NCBI RefSeq assembly: GCF_012273895.1
Contig: NC_052108.1
Coordinates: 4,774,001 to 4,838,000 of the forward strand
Source of the DNA: Zerene cesonia
Taxonomy: Eukaryota > Arthropoda > Insecta > Lepidoptera > Pieridae
Length of the DNA: 64,000 nucleotides
Direction: 5' to 3'
Part shown: in pieces, positions 35,184 through 46,859 of the stretch
Layout: every line of letters begins with the position of its first letter
How positions within the stretch are numbered: the stretch's first letter is position 1
The notes under the pieces: model-generated
Databases searched by the model: none
Told to the model about the DNA's origin: nothing
The model's input: only the letters and a program-made list of their open reading frames with translations
Position numbers and translations under genes: made by a program

Positions 35184-35867
35184 GTCATAACTGATTTAAG
35201 ATATTTGACATTTAGCTATACGAATATTTAAAACTTTCTTATTTATTTCAAATGTTAATTTATTATTTTTCTTTGAACGGTAATGTTCAGAGGTTCAAGT
35301 AAATGCTTGTGCAATTTATTGTAATAATTAATTAAAAATTTTATGCATAATATATGTATTTTCTTTTATTTTTCCTCAACATTTACTTACTTATATATGT
35401 ATTGATTATATAATTATCCATGTCTCGATTTGTATTAATCAGCAAAAGAACTACAGTATTATATTAATGTTCCTTCATAGTTAAGATCCTTCCTTCATAG
35501 AGAAGATATATAACGCACATTCGGTAACATCAATAAAATAATATACTTATATAGGAGACGGGTTTAAAAATATCTTGCCAAATCTAGTTAAAAAAACGTT
35601 AGATTAAACCAATCGCGGAATCCCAAAATCGGTGTTTATAATTTTACGGTTTTTTTAATTTTGAAGCGAGTACATACATCAGTTTTAAATATTACAAAGA
35701 GTATGCATATTGCATATTATGACATTAAATTCTTGAAAATTGTCCTGCAGTATCAATGCCGCTTACATGTCATTTCTTACATAATTAAACGACAATTGCG
35801 TTGTTATATGGTTATTATATCTATTTTGTTATAACAGGCATACTATCTAATAATATTGTTTGTTATA

Positions 35868-38800
35868 ATGGCTGGCAAAGGAACTGATCGTAAAAAAGCT
35901 AAAGATAAAGCCTCAGCTAATGAGAACAGTGATAACTTGGCTGCATTCACACTACCCGATTCGTTACCATGCTCCGAGATTGAATTTGCTGTAATTCTAA
36001 AAAGAAACAATAGAGCTAACTGGCAAAAAATTGTGGAAGAAAGAGAAGAAGAACTTAAAGAACTTGAACGATATAAGGAAAGTAAAACAGAACCAACACC
36101 AAAGTCACCTTTTCTCAGTTAAGTTTAATTTGTTGGTACGATTAAGTTATTCATAAAAATCGAAGGATTAGCTCACAGAATATGCTGTCACGTTTCTGAA
36201 CTCTGATTTAGATATGTGCATACAATTATTATATTGTTATAGTACACAGTAGGTAACTAGTGTCGGACCTTAATTGAATGTTCACCTATTAAGAAATCAC
36301 TGTTTAGACAAATCATAATACAAAATCATATCTCAAAATTTCTCATCATATCTCTCGTTAGAGCGCTAAAAAAGTCTAAAATAATATTTTCAATGTGTAA
36401 TGTATAGTATCTATAGCATGAAAATGTAAAGCTGAAGAGTTTGTGTGTTTGAACGCGCTAATGTCGGGAACTACTCGACCATTTTCTTATTATGGGCCAA
36501 GGGCGAAACACCGGTGGACCGCTTGTCAGCTAATCATTGGAGAACAACAATCAAAGCATCTATCACAGCTATAAATCTTCTAAAACATATCCTTAAATTT
36601 TTAGGAACGGAAAGCGACTACATAAAAAATGAAGTATTTGCCTATTTAATTCCTGCATTGGAAGAAACTTTGAACAAGGCAAAAATGTGGGACGCGTTGA
36701 GAATTCAGAAGTGCTTTTTCAATGGAATAGACCACATTGTACAAGTATAATAATTTATCTATAGATATCATATCATTCGACCAATGTCAACTTGGTCCAA
36801 AACATATCATATCAATTTGTCATATTTAGTGCTTAAGTGCTTGATACCTTTCTTCCCAAGGCTAGTTTTACTTTAATTTATTTCTGGTTGTATCTATTCT
36901 ATTCTACAATAATGTACTAGAGTTTAACCAGTCATCCCACGTTTTGACAAAAAATAATTTTCTTAATTAAAACATGTCACTATAAAATTATGAACACCGT
37001 TAGTTAACATGTTTTTCGCGGGAATCTATATCCTGTGACATTGTAATCTTCTGACAAATTGTGATCGGTAACACACTGCTTCCAATTTAATTCATTATTT
37101 TTTGGTAGATTATTGATAATAGGCTGGGTTGTACTTATTTAAAAGCTAGGACTCCATCGACTCGCAACCTACACCTGGCGGACATTTATGAACCGTAAAT
37201 TCTCGGCATATTATATACTAGACGCTCGTCCCTATGCACCGGATATCAAGATTCCTGTTTAATTCCAAGTCAGCTCACCCCCTGTCAGTACACCAAATTT
37301 CATCTAAATCCATTCAGTAGTTTCAGCGTGTTTGACGGACAAACATCCAAACAAACAAACTTTCACATTTATAATATTAGTGTGAAGTGTGATACAGTGT
37401 GATAGTGTGATAGTGTGATATAGTTTGATAGTGTGATATAGTTTGATAGTGTGATATAGTGTGTCACTGATATATGATACATAATAATGTAATTGTTTTT
37501 ACAGTTTTACAGAACTGTTTAAATTACTGAAACAATATATAATTAATCTTTTCCTCAATTCCCTTAATACCCATGCATAAAATATAAACTTTGCTCTTGA
37601 GAATTTTTGAAAGAATAGAAAAAATTTGATCACGAGGCAGGATTCGAACCTGCGTATCTTGCCTAACCGTAGCAACGCCTAGCCTCTCGGCCACCCGTGA
37701 TCCTGCCACAGTAATCGAATTTCTTCTACTCTTTCGGTTTCATGTGCCTAAGGGAATCCTGCCTCGTGATCAAATTTTTTCTATTCTTTCAAAAATTCTC
37801 ATTTATAAAGCATATCAATGCTATAAAACTAAAAATTAAACTTTGCTCTTACTTTATTATTATAGAATATCCTACATAGATTATATATATAGTTTAAAAG
37901 GTACTTATTAATAAACGCATATCCCTTTCCAGTATTTATGGAATAACAATCCGCGCTATCCAAATCGAAAAACAAGAAAACTACATTTATTCAACATGCC
38001 ATGGATTCGTGAACATCTTCAGAAACAGTACGTAGTACCTTTGTTGAAAATTAAATATTTAAAACAAATCGATAAAATTATCCAAGAAAAAAAAATGCTT
38101 TTCCGGTAGGTGTTTATATTTTTGTTTTAAAGAGCCTTTTCAATGCATTATAGAAATAGTATTTATTACTTTTGCCTCAATTTTTTTGTAGTTTCAGACC
38201 ATTCAATTCAAATTATAAAAATATCATTAGAAATTCTGACTGTTCATTTCAACCTTGGTTTTATATCATGCAGACACTTCTAAAAGCATGTATTTGCTAC
38301 GTGTAACGTCTTAAATCATTAATAACAATTACACACAAACAGCCTTAAAAATCTCTAAAGCAACAAGCAACTAAACTTTTATAAAGGTATTGATACGAAT
38401 TCAGTACTTCCATCGTTTTGGAAACGTCGATTAAAAATAGTAAAATATATTGAGATTATTATGTTACAATAAATAATAGTATAACGTCATATTCAGCCCG
38501 CGGCCATATTATCCGAAATCGTGGTTGTGGCCTGAAGACTATGCAGCCACACTGATACAAAAGAGTGTCCGTCAGTACTTTGTACAAAGGGAAGAAGAAG
38601 TCCAAGAAATGCGAGAATTTTGGAGGGTGAGAAATTTTTCTTAAAGCTCAAACATTTTATATAAAAAACAAAAATTACAACGATAAATAGGATGTTAATA
38701 TTTTCTATTTTGAAGATATTAATTCCAGAAGCCAATAATGGCTTTTTATTTTATACTAGCTGACAAACGCTGATCTACCTAACTCTTATCATTTAGGGGT

Positions 38801-39397
38801 ATGAAAAATAGATGTCCGATTCTCAGACCTACTACATACACAGGAAATTTCATGAGAATCGGTCCAGTCGTTTTGGAGGAGTTTGGTAACTTTATATATA
38901 AAGATAAAACCTTTTTATTTTAATGCAGCCATTGTCCAAACCTTGTTTTTAAGTAACACTATTTTGATATGCTACCTCTGAACACATCTGAGTTAGAAGC
39001 TTTCTGTCTTTACATATTAGATTTAGAGGATATTTTGCCTTCGCGCAAGTTTTGTAAGTAATTAACGAAAATAGAATGAATATGTTTTAGTCCTGTGGTT
39101 GGGTCTTGGTGTAGCAGTGCATTAAAAAAACAAGCCACTTGCCATACTTTATCTGGCATTGTCATTTGATTTAATGAAAACATATAGTACATAGGTATTT
39201 CTAATATATTGTATACAAATAGGTTGAGGGCAAGAAAAATTATTTGAAAATATATAAAATAATCTATTGTGTTTAATTAATATAAACCTATTTTTTTATT
39301 TTAGAAATTGGACATGGAACACAATTTACCCGAGATGGATACCAATCCATTCTTAGCCAAGAAATTTGCTTCTTTGCAAACTTTTCACAAGAATTAG
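35868..39397 (+). CDS. IQ motif-containing protein K (IQCK)-like
   Basis: Five exons: 35868-36117, 36440-36744, 37933-38027, 38497-38626 and 39305-39397, giving about 290 residues, near the length of human IQCK (287). Exons C-D join across a split codon to give the block LQKHPRPYYPKSW, then EDYAATLIQKSVRQYFVQRE (an IQ-like calmodulin-binding helix lacking the perfect second basic position). This matches the remembered IQCK block VEERLKQHPRPP..EEEAALYIQSFWR. The upstream VFAYLIPALEETLNKAK and HIVQYLWNNNPRYP also align with it. The start at 35868 gives a Lys-rich N-terminus. The acceptor at 36439 (gaagag) lacks a pyrimidine tract, so the exon A-B join is the weakest part; all others keep phase. 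The biochemical role of IQCK is poorly known; no signal peptide or membrane segment. It converges on mS34, with 358 bp between stops. Confidence 0.82.
37220..37383 (+). repeat. Family C-like repeat in IQCK intron
   Basis: 'ccaaatttcatctaaatcca', 'ttcagtagtttcagcgtgtt' and 'cacatttataatattagtgtga' form a diverged 3' end of the family C kind. It runs straight into the tgatagtg minisatellite. Confidence 0.5.
37381..37466 (+). repeat. Minisatellite, tgatagtg/tgatatag units
   Basis: About ten imperfect units of 8-9 bases (gtgatagt, gtgatatagt, ttgatagt), directly after the 3' end of a retroelement-like fragment. Probably expanded from its tail. Confidence 0.8.
37599..37800. repeat. Long perfect inverted repeat (hairpin) in IQCK intron
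   Basis: 37599-37645 and 37754-37800 are exact reverse complements over 47 bases, with a 108-base loop. The loop and inner part of the left arm contain a tRNA-like sequence. A direct repeat aaactttgctctt occurs just outside (37586-37598 and 37848-37860), possibly a target-site duplication of the whole unit. Inside intron 2 of the IQCK-like gene. Confidence 0.9.
37632..37702 (-). tRNA. tRNA-like sequence, probable pseudogene or SINE head
   Basis: On the minus strand the sequence folds as a cloverleaf. Acceptor TCACGGG pairs with CTCGTGA (one G-T), D arm GCC..GGC, anticodon stem TTGCT with GGCAA (one wobble), a five-base variable loop, and T arm GCAGG-TTCGAAT-CCTGC. A-box-like TGGCCGAGAGG and B-box GGTTCGAATCC are intact. 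The anticodon loop reads ACGGTTA, with C instead of the invariant T33, so a working tRNA is doubtful. The D and T arms resemble tRNA-Ser or tRNA-Leu, but the long variable arm is missing. Coordinates are approximate by a few bases. Confidence 0.5.
38757..38910 (+). repeat. Non-LTR-type repeat fragment in IQCK intron
   Basis: 'ctagctgacaaacgctgatc', 'catgagaatcggtccagtcg', 'ttatatataaagat'. This is the typical order of a lepidopteran retroelement tail. No coding content. Confidence 0.5.
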
Positions 39398-39755
39398 TTT
39401 AAATATAATAAATTAAATAAAACAGAATGTTCATCATGTTTCTCTTTAATTTAAACAACTATAACCTACTTTACAAAATAATATAACTCCTAGAATGTTT
39501 TTGTTATTGTGTGACTCCATTTATTTAAAAACTTTAATAAATGTACATGGGGCAATATGAGGAAATATTTTTGTTTGTCAGCCAGAATATCAAAAGTAAA
39601 ACAGTTAAAAAGTAGATATGAAGGGCAAAATATTACAAAATATTGCATTATATGTGATAAATTTTCAGTTATTTGAGTGGTTACAAAAATTTTTAAACAA
39701 ACAAAACCATATAACATTGTTACTTCTCTATATTTCTGCTTTTAACCTCTTTGAT

Positions 39756-42350
39756 CTATTGGTCCAGAGGAACTCCTTCATATAGAGATGGACTAACAGG
39801 TGTTCCCAATCCTATAGAGAACTGTTCTGTTGGTTTTTCATCACCTTTAGCTATCCTCTTCACTCTATTAGGACTCAGTTTGTAGCTAAGTGGCATAACA
39901 AACTCCTTCAGTGTCTGAAATTTTAAATAATATATTTTTAAACAATTGCAATTTGTAATATGACATCTGCCAATTCACACTTCGCCATGGTGGATTATAG
40001 AATGGTGGATTAGGGCATGAACTCTCATAGGAGGTCTATTTCTTCGCAGTGATAAGCTAGTGATGATGTTAATTTTATGATTTAATTTTGGTCATTTAGT
40101 GTTATCTGCTCATCATATTGAAACTAAATTAAGAAATGCTGTCTATGTAATTAATAACAACTAGATGCACTATCAGTGACAAAAACATTTTCACAGTGAG
40201 ATTTACAAAACATAATGCAATTTTAATTGTAATTTTGATGTCCTTTGTGATTCCAATATTAATTTAGTTACAAGTTATCTTAGGCCATTGAAATTGATTA
40301 TTTTGATTGTTTTAAATCACCTTGAAACAATGCTCATAAGCCTAAATTTGTGTGGTTGATGTGTATTCCTTGAATTTTACAAATATCTATGATAGCAGTA
40401 TAAACTAGTTTTATATGTAGGACTGTGTATCTAATGGATTTTAGTGATCGACCATGGCTCATAAGAGTTTATGTAACATACTCATTTCATTATTATATAA
40501 TGACGTAGCACCATGAATTAATAATCTTTTTTCCTCTTACATAAACAAAAGTAGAAGATACAAAAAAACATTAACAAGTTTTTTTTTATGTCACAGTCAG
40601 TAATGGAGCTGGTGGGTCTCATAATGGTAAGCGCTACCACCGCCCATGAACATTTGAAGAGGCATAAGGCCAATTGTAGACCTTACGCCTCTACAAATGG
40701 CTTGCCCACTTAGGGACACACTTACACTTTAAATTGGGAAGGGAAGGAATAAAGGGATTATCGAGAGGAATAAAGGAAAGGACTTGGGAAGGGTAAGGAA
40801 TAGGATATGGGCCTTGGCTCCCCCACTCACCATACGAAACACAATAGCAAGCTATTATTTTACAGCAGTTTTCTGTGGGGATGTAGTACTTCCCCGGTGC
40901 GAGCTAGCCCATTTTGTGTCGAAACACGCTCAACTACCACATACAAGTGCTAAGAATTAAAGCCCTTCTATCAAATTGCTTAAAAACTGCCACAAAACTA
41001 AACAGATACTTCGAAAGTTTTTTTTAGATTATGGTAACATGGCATATTCACTATATTATAACATGGCATATTTACTAGCGAAAACTTGCTTCAGCTCATT
41101 ACTTCTGTGCTCTATCTATAGAAAAATCTTATAATTCACACAAAGTTTATTAGAAGAAGCATTTTCGACTTTTAAGACTTCATATTTATTATATCTCCCA
41201 ATCGATTTATTCTTACTTAAGTGAAGTCCCGTGTCCCCTAGTGGGGTATGGGGCAGATGATGTACATCTATTTCACTGATCGATTTTCTTTAGGGACAAG
41301 TAGGTGATCAGCCTTCTGTGTCCTGCCAGACCGAGACATTTTTTTTTGTGCGTCCCCACCGGGAATTGAACCCAGGACCCCTCGGTTCTACGCTCACGCG
41401 TTAACCACTGTACCAAGGAGGCGGTCTCCGTATTCTTACTTACTTGTGAATAATTACTGATATTCTGTATTTAATGGAACTAAGTAATTTTCTTTTCAGT
41501 ATTAAACCATTGCTAAGTTACTAGTGAACTGAGTTAAGAAGTTTTATTAAATGTACCATTGTAAATTCAGCAATATATTTAATGAATTATTTGTATACAA
41601 GTGCCAATATGGACAACTGTTCACACATTCATCTTCATTTGATTATGTGAGAAACCATGCTTAGCATAAATGAAATCTCTAGACGAATAGAGGGTGCACT
41701 GTTTACACATGTGAGTTCATTATTTGCCTTGATAGTGATTGTGTTAATGCACCTAAACCCTAAACTCACAAGAAATTCAATGCAACAAATTCTAAAGTAA
41801 TAATTGATATCCGTGAATGTTAGCAATAAATAGAGAGTTAAATACCTCTAATCCCTTCTTCTCATGATCTCTGACAATAAATCTTTTCATTAAAGGTGGC
41901 ATTTCAATACTATTGGGCAGAATAACATCAGGAAAGTTGTGCTCACTACTAGTTAACTCCAAGAATTTGCTCTCATCATCCTTAGTGACAAGTTGATAGT
42001 CAGGTTTATATGATGTACGATAGATTTCTGTTATCTGTGGCAACTTCCTACCTCTAAATGTTTTTTCGACCCAAACACGAACTCGACGACGTTCCTGGAA
42101 CATTCAATTTGTAATTCATAATCTAACCTTAATTTACGTTGAATATATTGTTATTAGAACCACTTACTTCATCAGGACATGTTTCTACTTTAACAATTTT
42201 CATAAAAGTCGGCTCAGGATAACGTTGAAACATTTGACGCACTATCAGTCTTCCCACACCAAAATTTTTAAGACTTCCTACTATTTCCCACAATGTCTTG
42301 CCTTTAAAATCAGTTGTGCGTCCAACATATTTAATAACCTTCGTCGTCAT
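39756..42350 (-). CDS. mRpS34: Mitochondrial ribosomal protein mS34
   Basis: Three exons on the minus strand: 42168-42350, 41846-42094 and 39756-39914, all joined in phase 0, giving 196 residues. The protein starts MTTKVIKYVGRTTDFKGKTL and continues through NFGVGRLIVRQMFQRYPEP. Exon 2 begins ERRRVRVWVEKTFRGRKLPQ and ends KKGLE. Exon 3 holds TLKEFVMPLSYKLSPNRVKR. These blocks, above all YVGRTTDFKGKTLWE and VWVEKTFRGRKLP, are the hallmark of mS34, a metazoan-specific protein of the mitochondrial small ribosomal subunit that stabilises the 12S rRNA. Exon 1 donor GAA|gtaagt, exon 2 donor GAG|gtattt, acceptors ttccag and tttcag. The second intron (about 1.9 kb) carries SINE-B, family D and a SINE-A piece. 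No mitochondrial presequence is obvious, as is usual for this family. Confidence 0.96.
39958..40072 (+). repeat. SINE family A 3' fragment in mS34 intron
   Basis: 'atgacatctgccaattcaca', 'ggtggattagggcatgaact', 'ctagtgatgatg' match the 3' half of SINE-A. Diverged. Confidence 0.6.
40579..40940 (+). repeat. Dispersed repeat, family D, longest copy
   Basis: It begins 'tttttatgtcacagtcagta', then 'gagctggtgggtctcataat', 'ccttacgcctctacaaatgg', 'aattgggaagggaagg', and ends near 'gtgcgagctagcccattttg'. Other copies: 1622-1800, 16300-16490, 44620-44740 and 59575-59780. No ORF; class unknown. Confidence 0.6.
41220..41430 (-). mobile_element. tRNA-derived SINE, family B (complete, with TSD)
   Basis: Third copy, in the long intron of mS34. 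Exact 12-bp duplication tattcttactta at 41208-41219 and 41431-41442. Same orientation as the gene, so it is transcribed in the pre-mRNA sense. Confidence 0.88.
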
Positions 42351-42872
42351 TGCACTAAAATAATAGATGTTTTCAATACTTGAATTTTTTAATTGAACCT
42401 ATTATGTTCGTGCTAAGTGAAATTAAGTTTACGAAAAACTTAATAATAACAAATTACAAAATACAAGACCACTTCGATGGTCCTTTCACTATTGGTCGAT
42501 GACACCGATGGACGATGATTGATGGACGATGACATTTAGAGATCGTGATTCGTGCCACAAAAGAAGTCCGCCGTCCGGCCTGTAGATTAACCACTATGGC
42601 GCGTCATATAAAACATGGCTGCGCCTAAAATAATGTTACCAGTATTATGCAAGTATAAGTCCCGCAGCCTCAGCGTGTACAGTAAGAGCTAGCGATAGTT
42701 TGTTCGAAATAGTAATATAACTTGGCTTAAAGGTCTCGTAACAAATCCATTAAATCTTTTAAATCAAAAGCATAAATTGCCTCAAACTTTGGTCGGTTCT
42801 TATAAAAAAGTAAAATAAGACTTATTCATGTTATTCGATTTAATTTTCACTACACGCTTAAGATTATAATAT

Positions 42873-43074
42873 ACTAGCTGCACCCCGCGATTTCACCCGC
42901 GTAAATCGGTATCCCGTAGGAATATCGGGATAAAAAGTTGCCTATATGTTATTCCAGTTGTCCAACTGTCTACGTACCAAATATCATTGCAATCGGTTCG
43001 ACAGTTTTTGCATGAAAGAGCAACAAACGCACACACATCCTTACAAACTTTCGCATTTATAATATTAGTAGGAT
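42873..43074 (+). mobile_element. Short interspersed repeat, family C
   Basis: Starts 'ctagctgcaccccgcgattt', contains 'attgcaatcggttcgacagt', ends 'tataatattagtaggata'. A truncated relative follows at 43092-43200 ('ctagctgtgacccgcggttg'). Confidence 0.72.
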
Positions 43075-43091
43075 ATATTCCATAAGGTTTC

Positions 43092-43200
43092 ACTAGCTGT
43101 GACCCGCGGTTGAAACCGCGTAAGCGTATCCCGTAGGAATATCGGTATAAAAAGTGCCTATGTGTTATTTCAGTTGTCCAGCTATCTACGAAGCAAAATA
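43092..43200 (+). repeat. Family C 5' fragment
   Basis: It has the same head and 'cccgtaggaatatcggtata' as the element just before it, then departs into the 96-bp tandem unit. Confidence 0.55.
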
Positions 43201-43359
43201 GTATTATTATTCACCAATAGATGTCAGGAAAAAAAACACGAATAAAACACGAATATGACATTATTTCAGTTGTCCAGCTATCTACGAAGCAAAATAGTAT
43301 TATTATTCACCAATAGATGTCAGGAAAAAAAAAACACGAATAAAACACGAATATGAAAT
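43165..43359 (+). repeat. Tandem duplication, unit about 96 bp
   Basis: The block beginning 'ttatttcagttgtccagcta' and ending 'aaaacacgaatatga' occurs twice in a row (43165-43260, 43261-43359). The copies differ only in the length of an A run. A young duplication. Confidence 0.9.
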
Positions 43360-43454
43360 TTTCTAAAAAAAATTCCTAGCTAGATCGATTTATCGCCCCC
43401 GAAACCCTAAATACTAAATTTCATGAAAATCGTTGGAGCCGATTCCGAGATTCC

Positions 43455-43455
<1 letters not shown>

Positions 43456-43490
<35 letters not shown>
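43456..43490. repeat. (AT)n microsatellite
   Basis: About 16 AT dinucleotides in a row without interruption. Confidence 0.95.
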
Positions 43491-43491
<1 letters not shown>

Positions 43492-43612
43492 AGAATTGCT
43501 CGTTTAAAGGTAGATACCCTGCTGTTATCTTGTATCGATGAAAATAACATGTCACGATAGCTTATGTGGCATCATTGCTATACGCCTATGCTAGGCTACA
43601 ACGAGGAGAGAG

Positions 43613-43666
43613 TTTATCTGTAACGTTTTTGTTGTTGGCCTCCACGACAAAAACGTTACAGATAAA
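43613..43666. repeat. Perfect 20-bp inverted repeat
   Basis: 43613-43632 (tttatctgtaacgtttttgt) and 43647-43666 are exact reverse complements with a 14-base loop. Such a stem may be the remnant of a MITE or its terminal repeats brought together. Confidence 0.9.
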
Positions 43667-44619
43667 AAAAAACATGCTATGTTCTGCTCACTCATATATA
43701 TTGCATTTCGATACACTCGCGTTAAAAAAATAAACATCCTAACGTGTTGCGTTAGAATGTATATTTTTTCACACAATTAAGCAGATTTCTATAACCTTTC
43801 TCACTTCTATTTTCCAAAAGTCGGTGGTCATTTAAATACTGACAATATTATATTGACTGATTCTTGACATTTTTTTAGAGTTGTTTCGTAGAGCGAACTC
43901 TACCATCAACGTGGACTTCTTCCATGGCGTTTATGTATCAACAGATAACATCACAACTTACAACAATCAATTATCATTATTGTCAATGTCAAGAATGGCG
44001 CGAAAAGATGAAAAAATGTAATTCGTTTTTAAATGTACATAGTACGTTTAACTCTATATTCTATAATATAAATACATAAAGACAAACTACGATACGATAA
44101 AAGCTTTTGAAAAATTTTCCACGTTTAATTCGTAATTATTATACATTCTGTGTCTTAGTCACTAAATACATTAAGACATCCTATAGGACACGTGTATGAT
44201 ATGACTTTTAAGTTTACAAACCACAAAGATGTGTAATTAAAACAGATACCAATTGTCATTCAATAAATAATTCCAATTCATCTGGATATGTACAATTGTT
44301 CATATCAGCCGGTTAGGCTTCTCAGGTAAGATCTATCATTTGCTGTCCTCATACAAAAGAAATTTGATAGTTGATAGTTTAATACTTTGCTTAGCCATGA
44401 AGATTTAATATTTTTATTACAACAGCATCAATAATTTTGCAACTAATAAATTCTATTTATAATTTTTTAATAATTTTGACCTTCAATCATCAATAGGTAA
44501 AAGTTTCATATTTTTTTTATTTGGCTTAACCTAAAATCCTCCATACAATATCATTTATGCTATAGCCTTAAAGATATTGTATAATAATCCTAATTACCAA
44601 GCTTTTTTTGTATTATAGT

Positions 44620-44740
44620 CAGCAAAAGAGTTTGTGGGTCGGCTGTTAATAAGTGCTATCAATGCCCATGAACATTAGACTTAAGGCTATTGGCAGGCCT
44701 TACGCCTCTGCAAGTGGATGGCTGCCATTGTAAGGTACGA
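44620..44740 (+). repeat. Dispersed repeat fragment, family D
   Basis: 'gtttgtgggtcggctgttaa', 'caatgcccatgaacatt' and 'ccttacgcctctgcaagtgg' match the 40579 copy. Partial. Confidence 0.5.
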
Positions 44741-45717
44741 AACAAGTATGATCATTGATAATTTTATCATTGATCATGCAAATGCTGTAAAAAATACTAT
44801 GTATACTATAATCTCCAAACAACATTCAAAGCAGTACTAAAAATACAATTGATTGAAGGTGTATGTATGTAGGTGTATGTTTGAATGTACTAAACTCGCT
44901 TGTCTCTATCTCTACTCCTCTTTGAACTTTCTTACACCTTCTATTATAGTAAAAGAATATTTATGGTAAATAATCCCTTGTGAAACATAAATATTCTCTG
45001 TCAGTTCTGGATTAGACAAGTGGAGCGGTAGCTCTTGGCGCCAGATTGTTAGGAGTGTCAAAATACAAGATACTTTATGTTCATCTTTATTTTTTTTTAA
45101 TTAAATCGAACCGTTTTAATTAAATCAAATTCGTTTTTGGGAACCTTACAGAAGAAAGTTGTAGAAACAGGAAAATTATTAATATTAAAAACACAGTAGT
45201 TACTTCCATCGTTTAAGGTATCCTGATGAACAAAGAAACGTCATGTATACAAATAGAAAATAGGGAAGTGAAATAAAAAATAATCTGTTTTTTTGTCCGA
45301 CTGCGACAGGAGGGTTATGTTTTTCGAGTGTATGTATGTATATTTTTTTGTCTTGTTATGTTTTTAACTAAAAAGATTAATTAGCGGGTTTTTTGTGTTC
45401 ATTATAATAATTCTTGTTGATTGAAATCACTAAATGCTACTACTGATTAATATATATTTGATGAATTGCTGGATCATAGAGATGGGCGCTATTAGAACTT
45501 TTTACTCTACTCTTTAAATCAGCTATGGCCAGCTGACTGCATTTCAAATGTACATTAGATGTAAAATATTTTTATATCTATTTACAATATTTTTATAGGT
45601 TTGGCTTTGTCCTTGTTTGGCTATTCTAAATTGCTGAAATAAAAAAAAAAAACTGTTTTATTATAGGAAAACTAATTGAAAAGGGAGACAAAAAGACATT
45701 ATATTTTAAAAATCAAC

Positions 45718-45723
45718 TTTATT
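45718..45723 (-). terminator. Candidate PDPK1 polyadenylation signal
   Basis: AATAAA on the minus strand about 1.4 kb past the PDPK1 stop, the first good signal in a stretch without genes. Nearer, weaker sites could also be used. Confidence 0.35.
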
Positions 45724-46859
45724 TCACTTTCATGTTCTGTTACTTGGAATTTATGCAATAATACAAATTTCACTAGAATAGTTAACAGCAATTAGGTTTT
45801 AAATGCAGCTTTATTAGTTACAATATCATGGAAAAATTGAAATTTGTCAACAATCATTGGGTTATTGAAGATTCAATGAGTGTCTAAGATAATATTTCAA
45901 GATCTGATTGGATCTCATCCAAATTGTGTAATTTTCTAATTTGGCCCAGGCAAGCTTAGGCATGTTTTAAAAAAGTAATAATCAAAATCACCAAGGCCAT
46001 GACATTGAATATATCCAATTCTTATTACATTAAAATTAAATCCAAATTACAAAGTAATCCACCATTACATAATTCTATAATTAAATTTATTAATTATTAT
46101 TGGAAATCATAAAATCATATTACATCCTTCAACATGGTTTTAATGCCGTGATGGCTTTATCAGTATACTATGCAAAACAGGATTATAGTGCAAAATATGC
46201 ATGAAATGCATGTCAAGACCAGCACTGATGCTCTCAACAATATAATAATTGGAGAGCAGGCAAAACTAGACAAAAGCAGAGACCTGAGTGTTATAATTTC
46301 TAATGCTATTCAGTCTCATATCCTTTGCCCAGTTGAATTATTACTAAGAAGCTATCCTTCATTCTTTTGGTCGATTCCTTTTTACAGGTACCGCCAATTA
46401 CCATCAATAACTTAAAGCTAATCAGAACAGTTGTCGTTGCTAGTATACACAACTATTAATATAGAAATCAACCAATTTCCTACAGTTACTATTTTACTGT
46501 ACAACAGTCACATTCCGTTGGCAAATAATTAAATAAATAAATAATTATTAATTTAGCTACGAATTGCCTAGTTACCAACTGGAATGGGCTTAGTGAACAC
46601 GCGGGTGGCGAATAACAAGTCCATTCTTACACGAGGCCTCAATTATGGCCCATACATTATATATTAAATCTAAAAAATTGCGATAATAATTTACGACAAA
46701 TATTTACAAATCACCACTGATATCATATTTAAATAAGGAACCTAAGATAGATAATTTCGATAAATTTATGATAGTCAGGATTTCTAATAGGAATCAGTCA
46801 TTCAGCTTCGACACTCAAGGGTGTTTGCAAGTCATCTTCTCTTGTCCTCCTCCTTGTCC

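Noticed and set aside
37524..37709. 61-codon ORF on the minus strand
   Set aside because: Its first half is a translated tRNA-like sequence.
46170..46415. 81-codon plus-strand ORF
   Set aside because: AT-rich, no motif, in the presumed PDPK1 3' UTR on the other strand.
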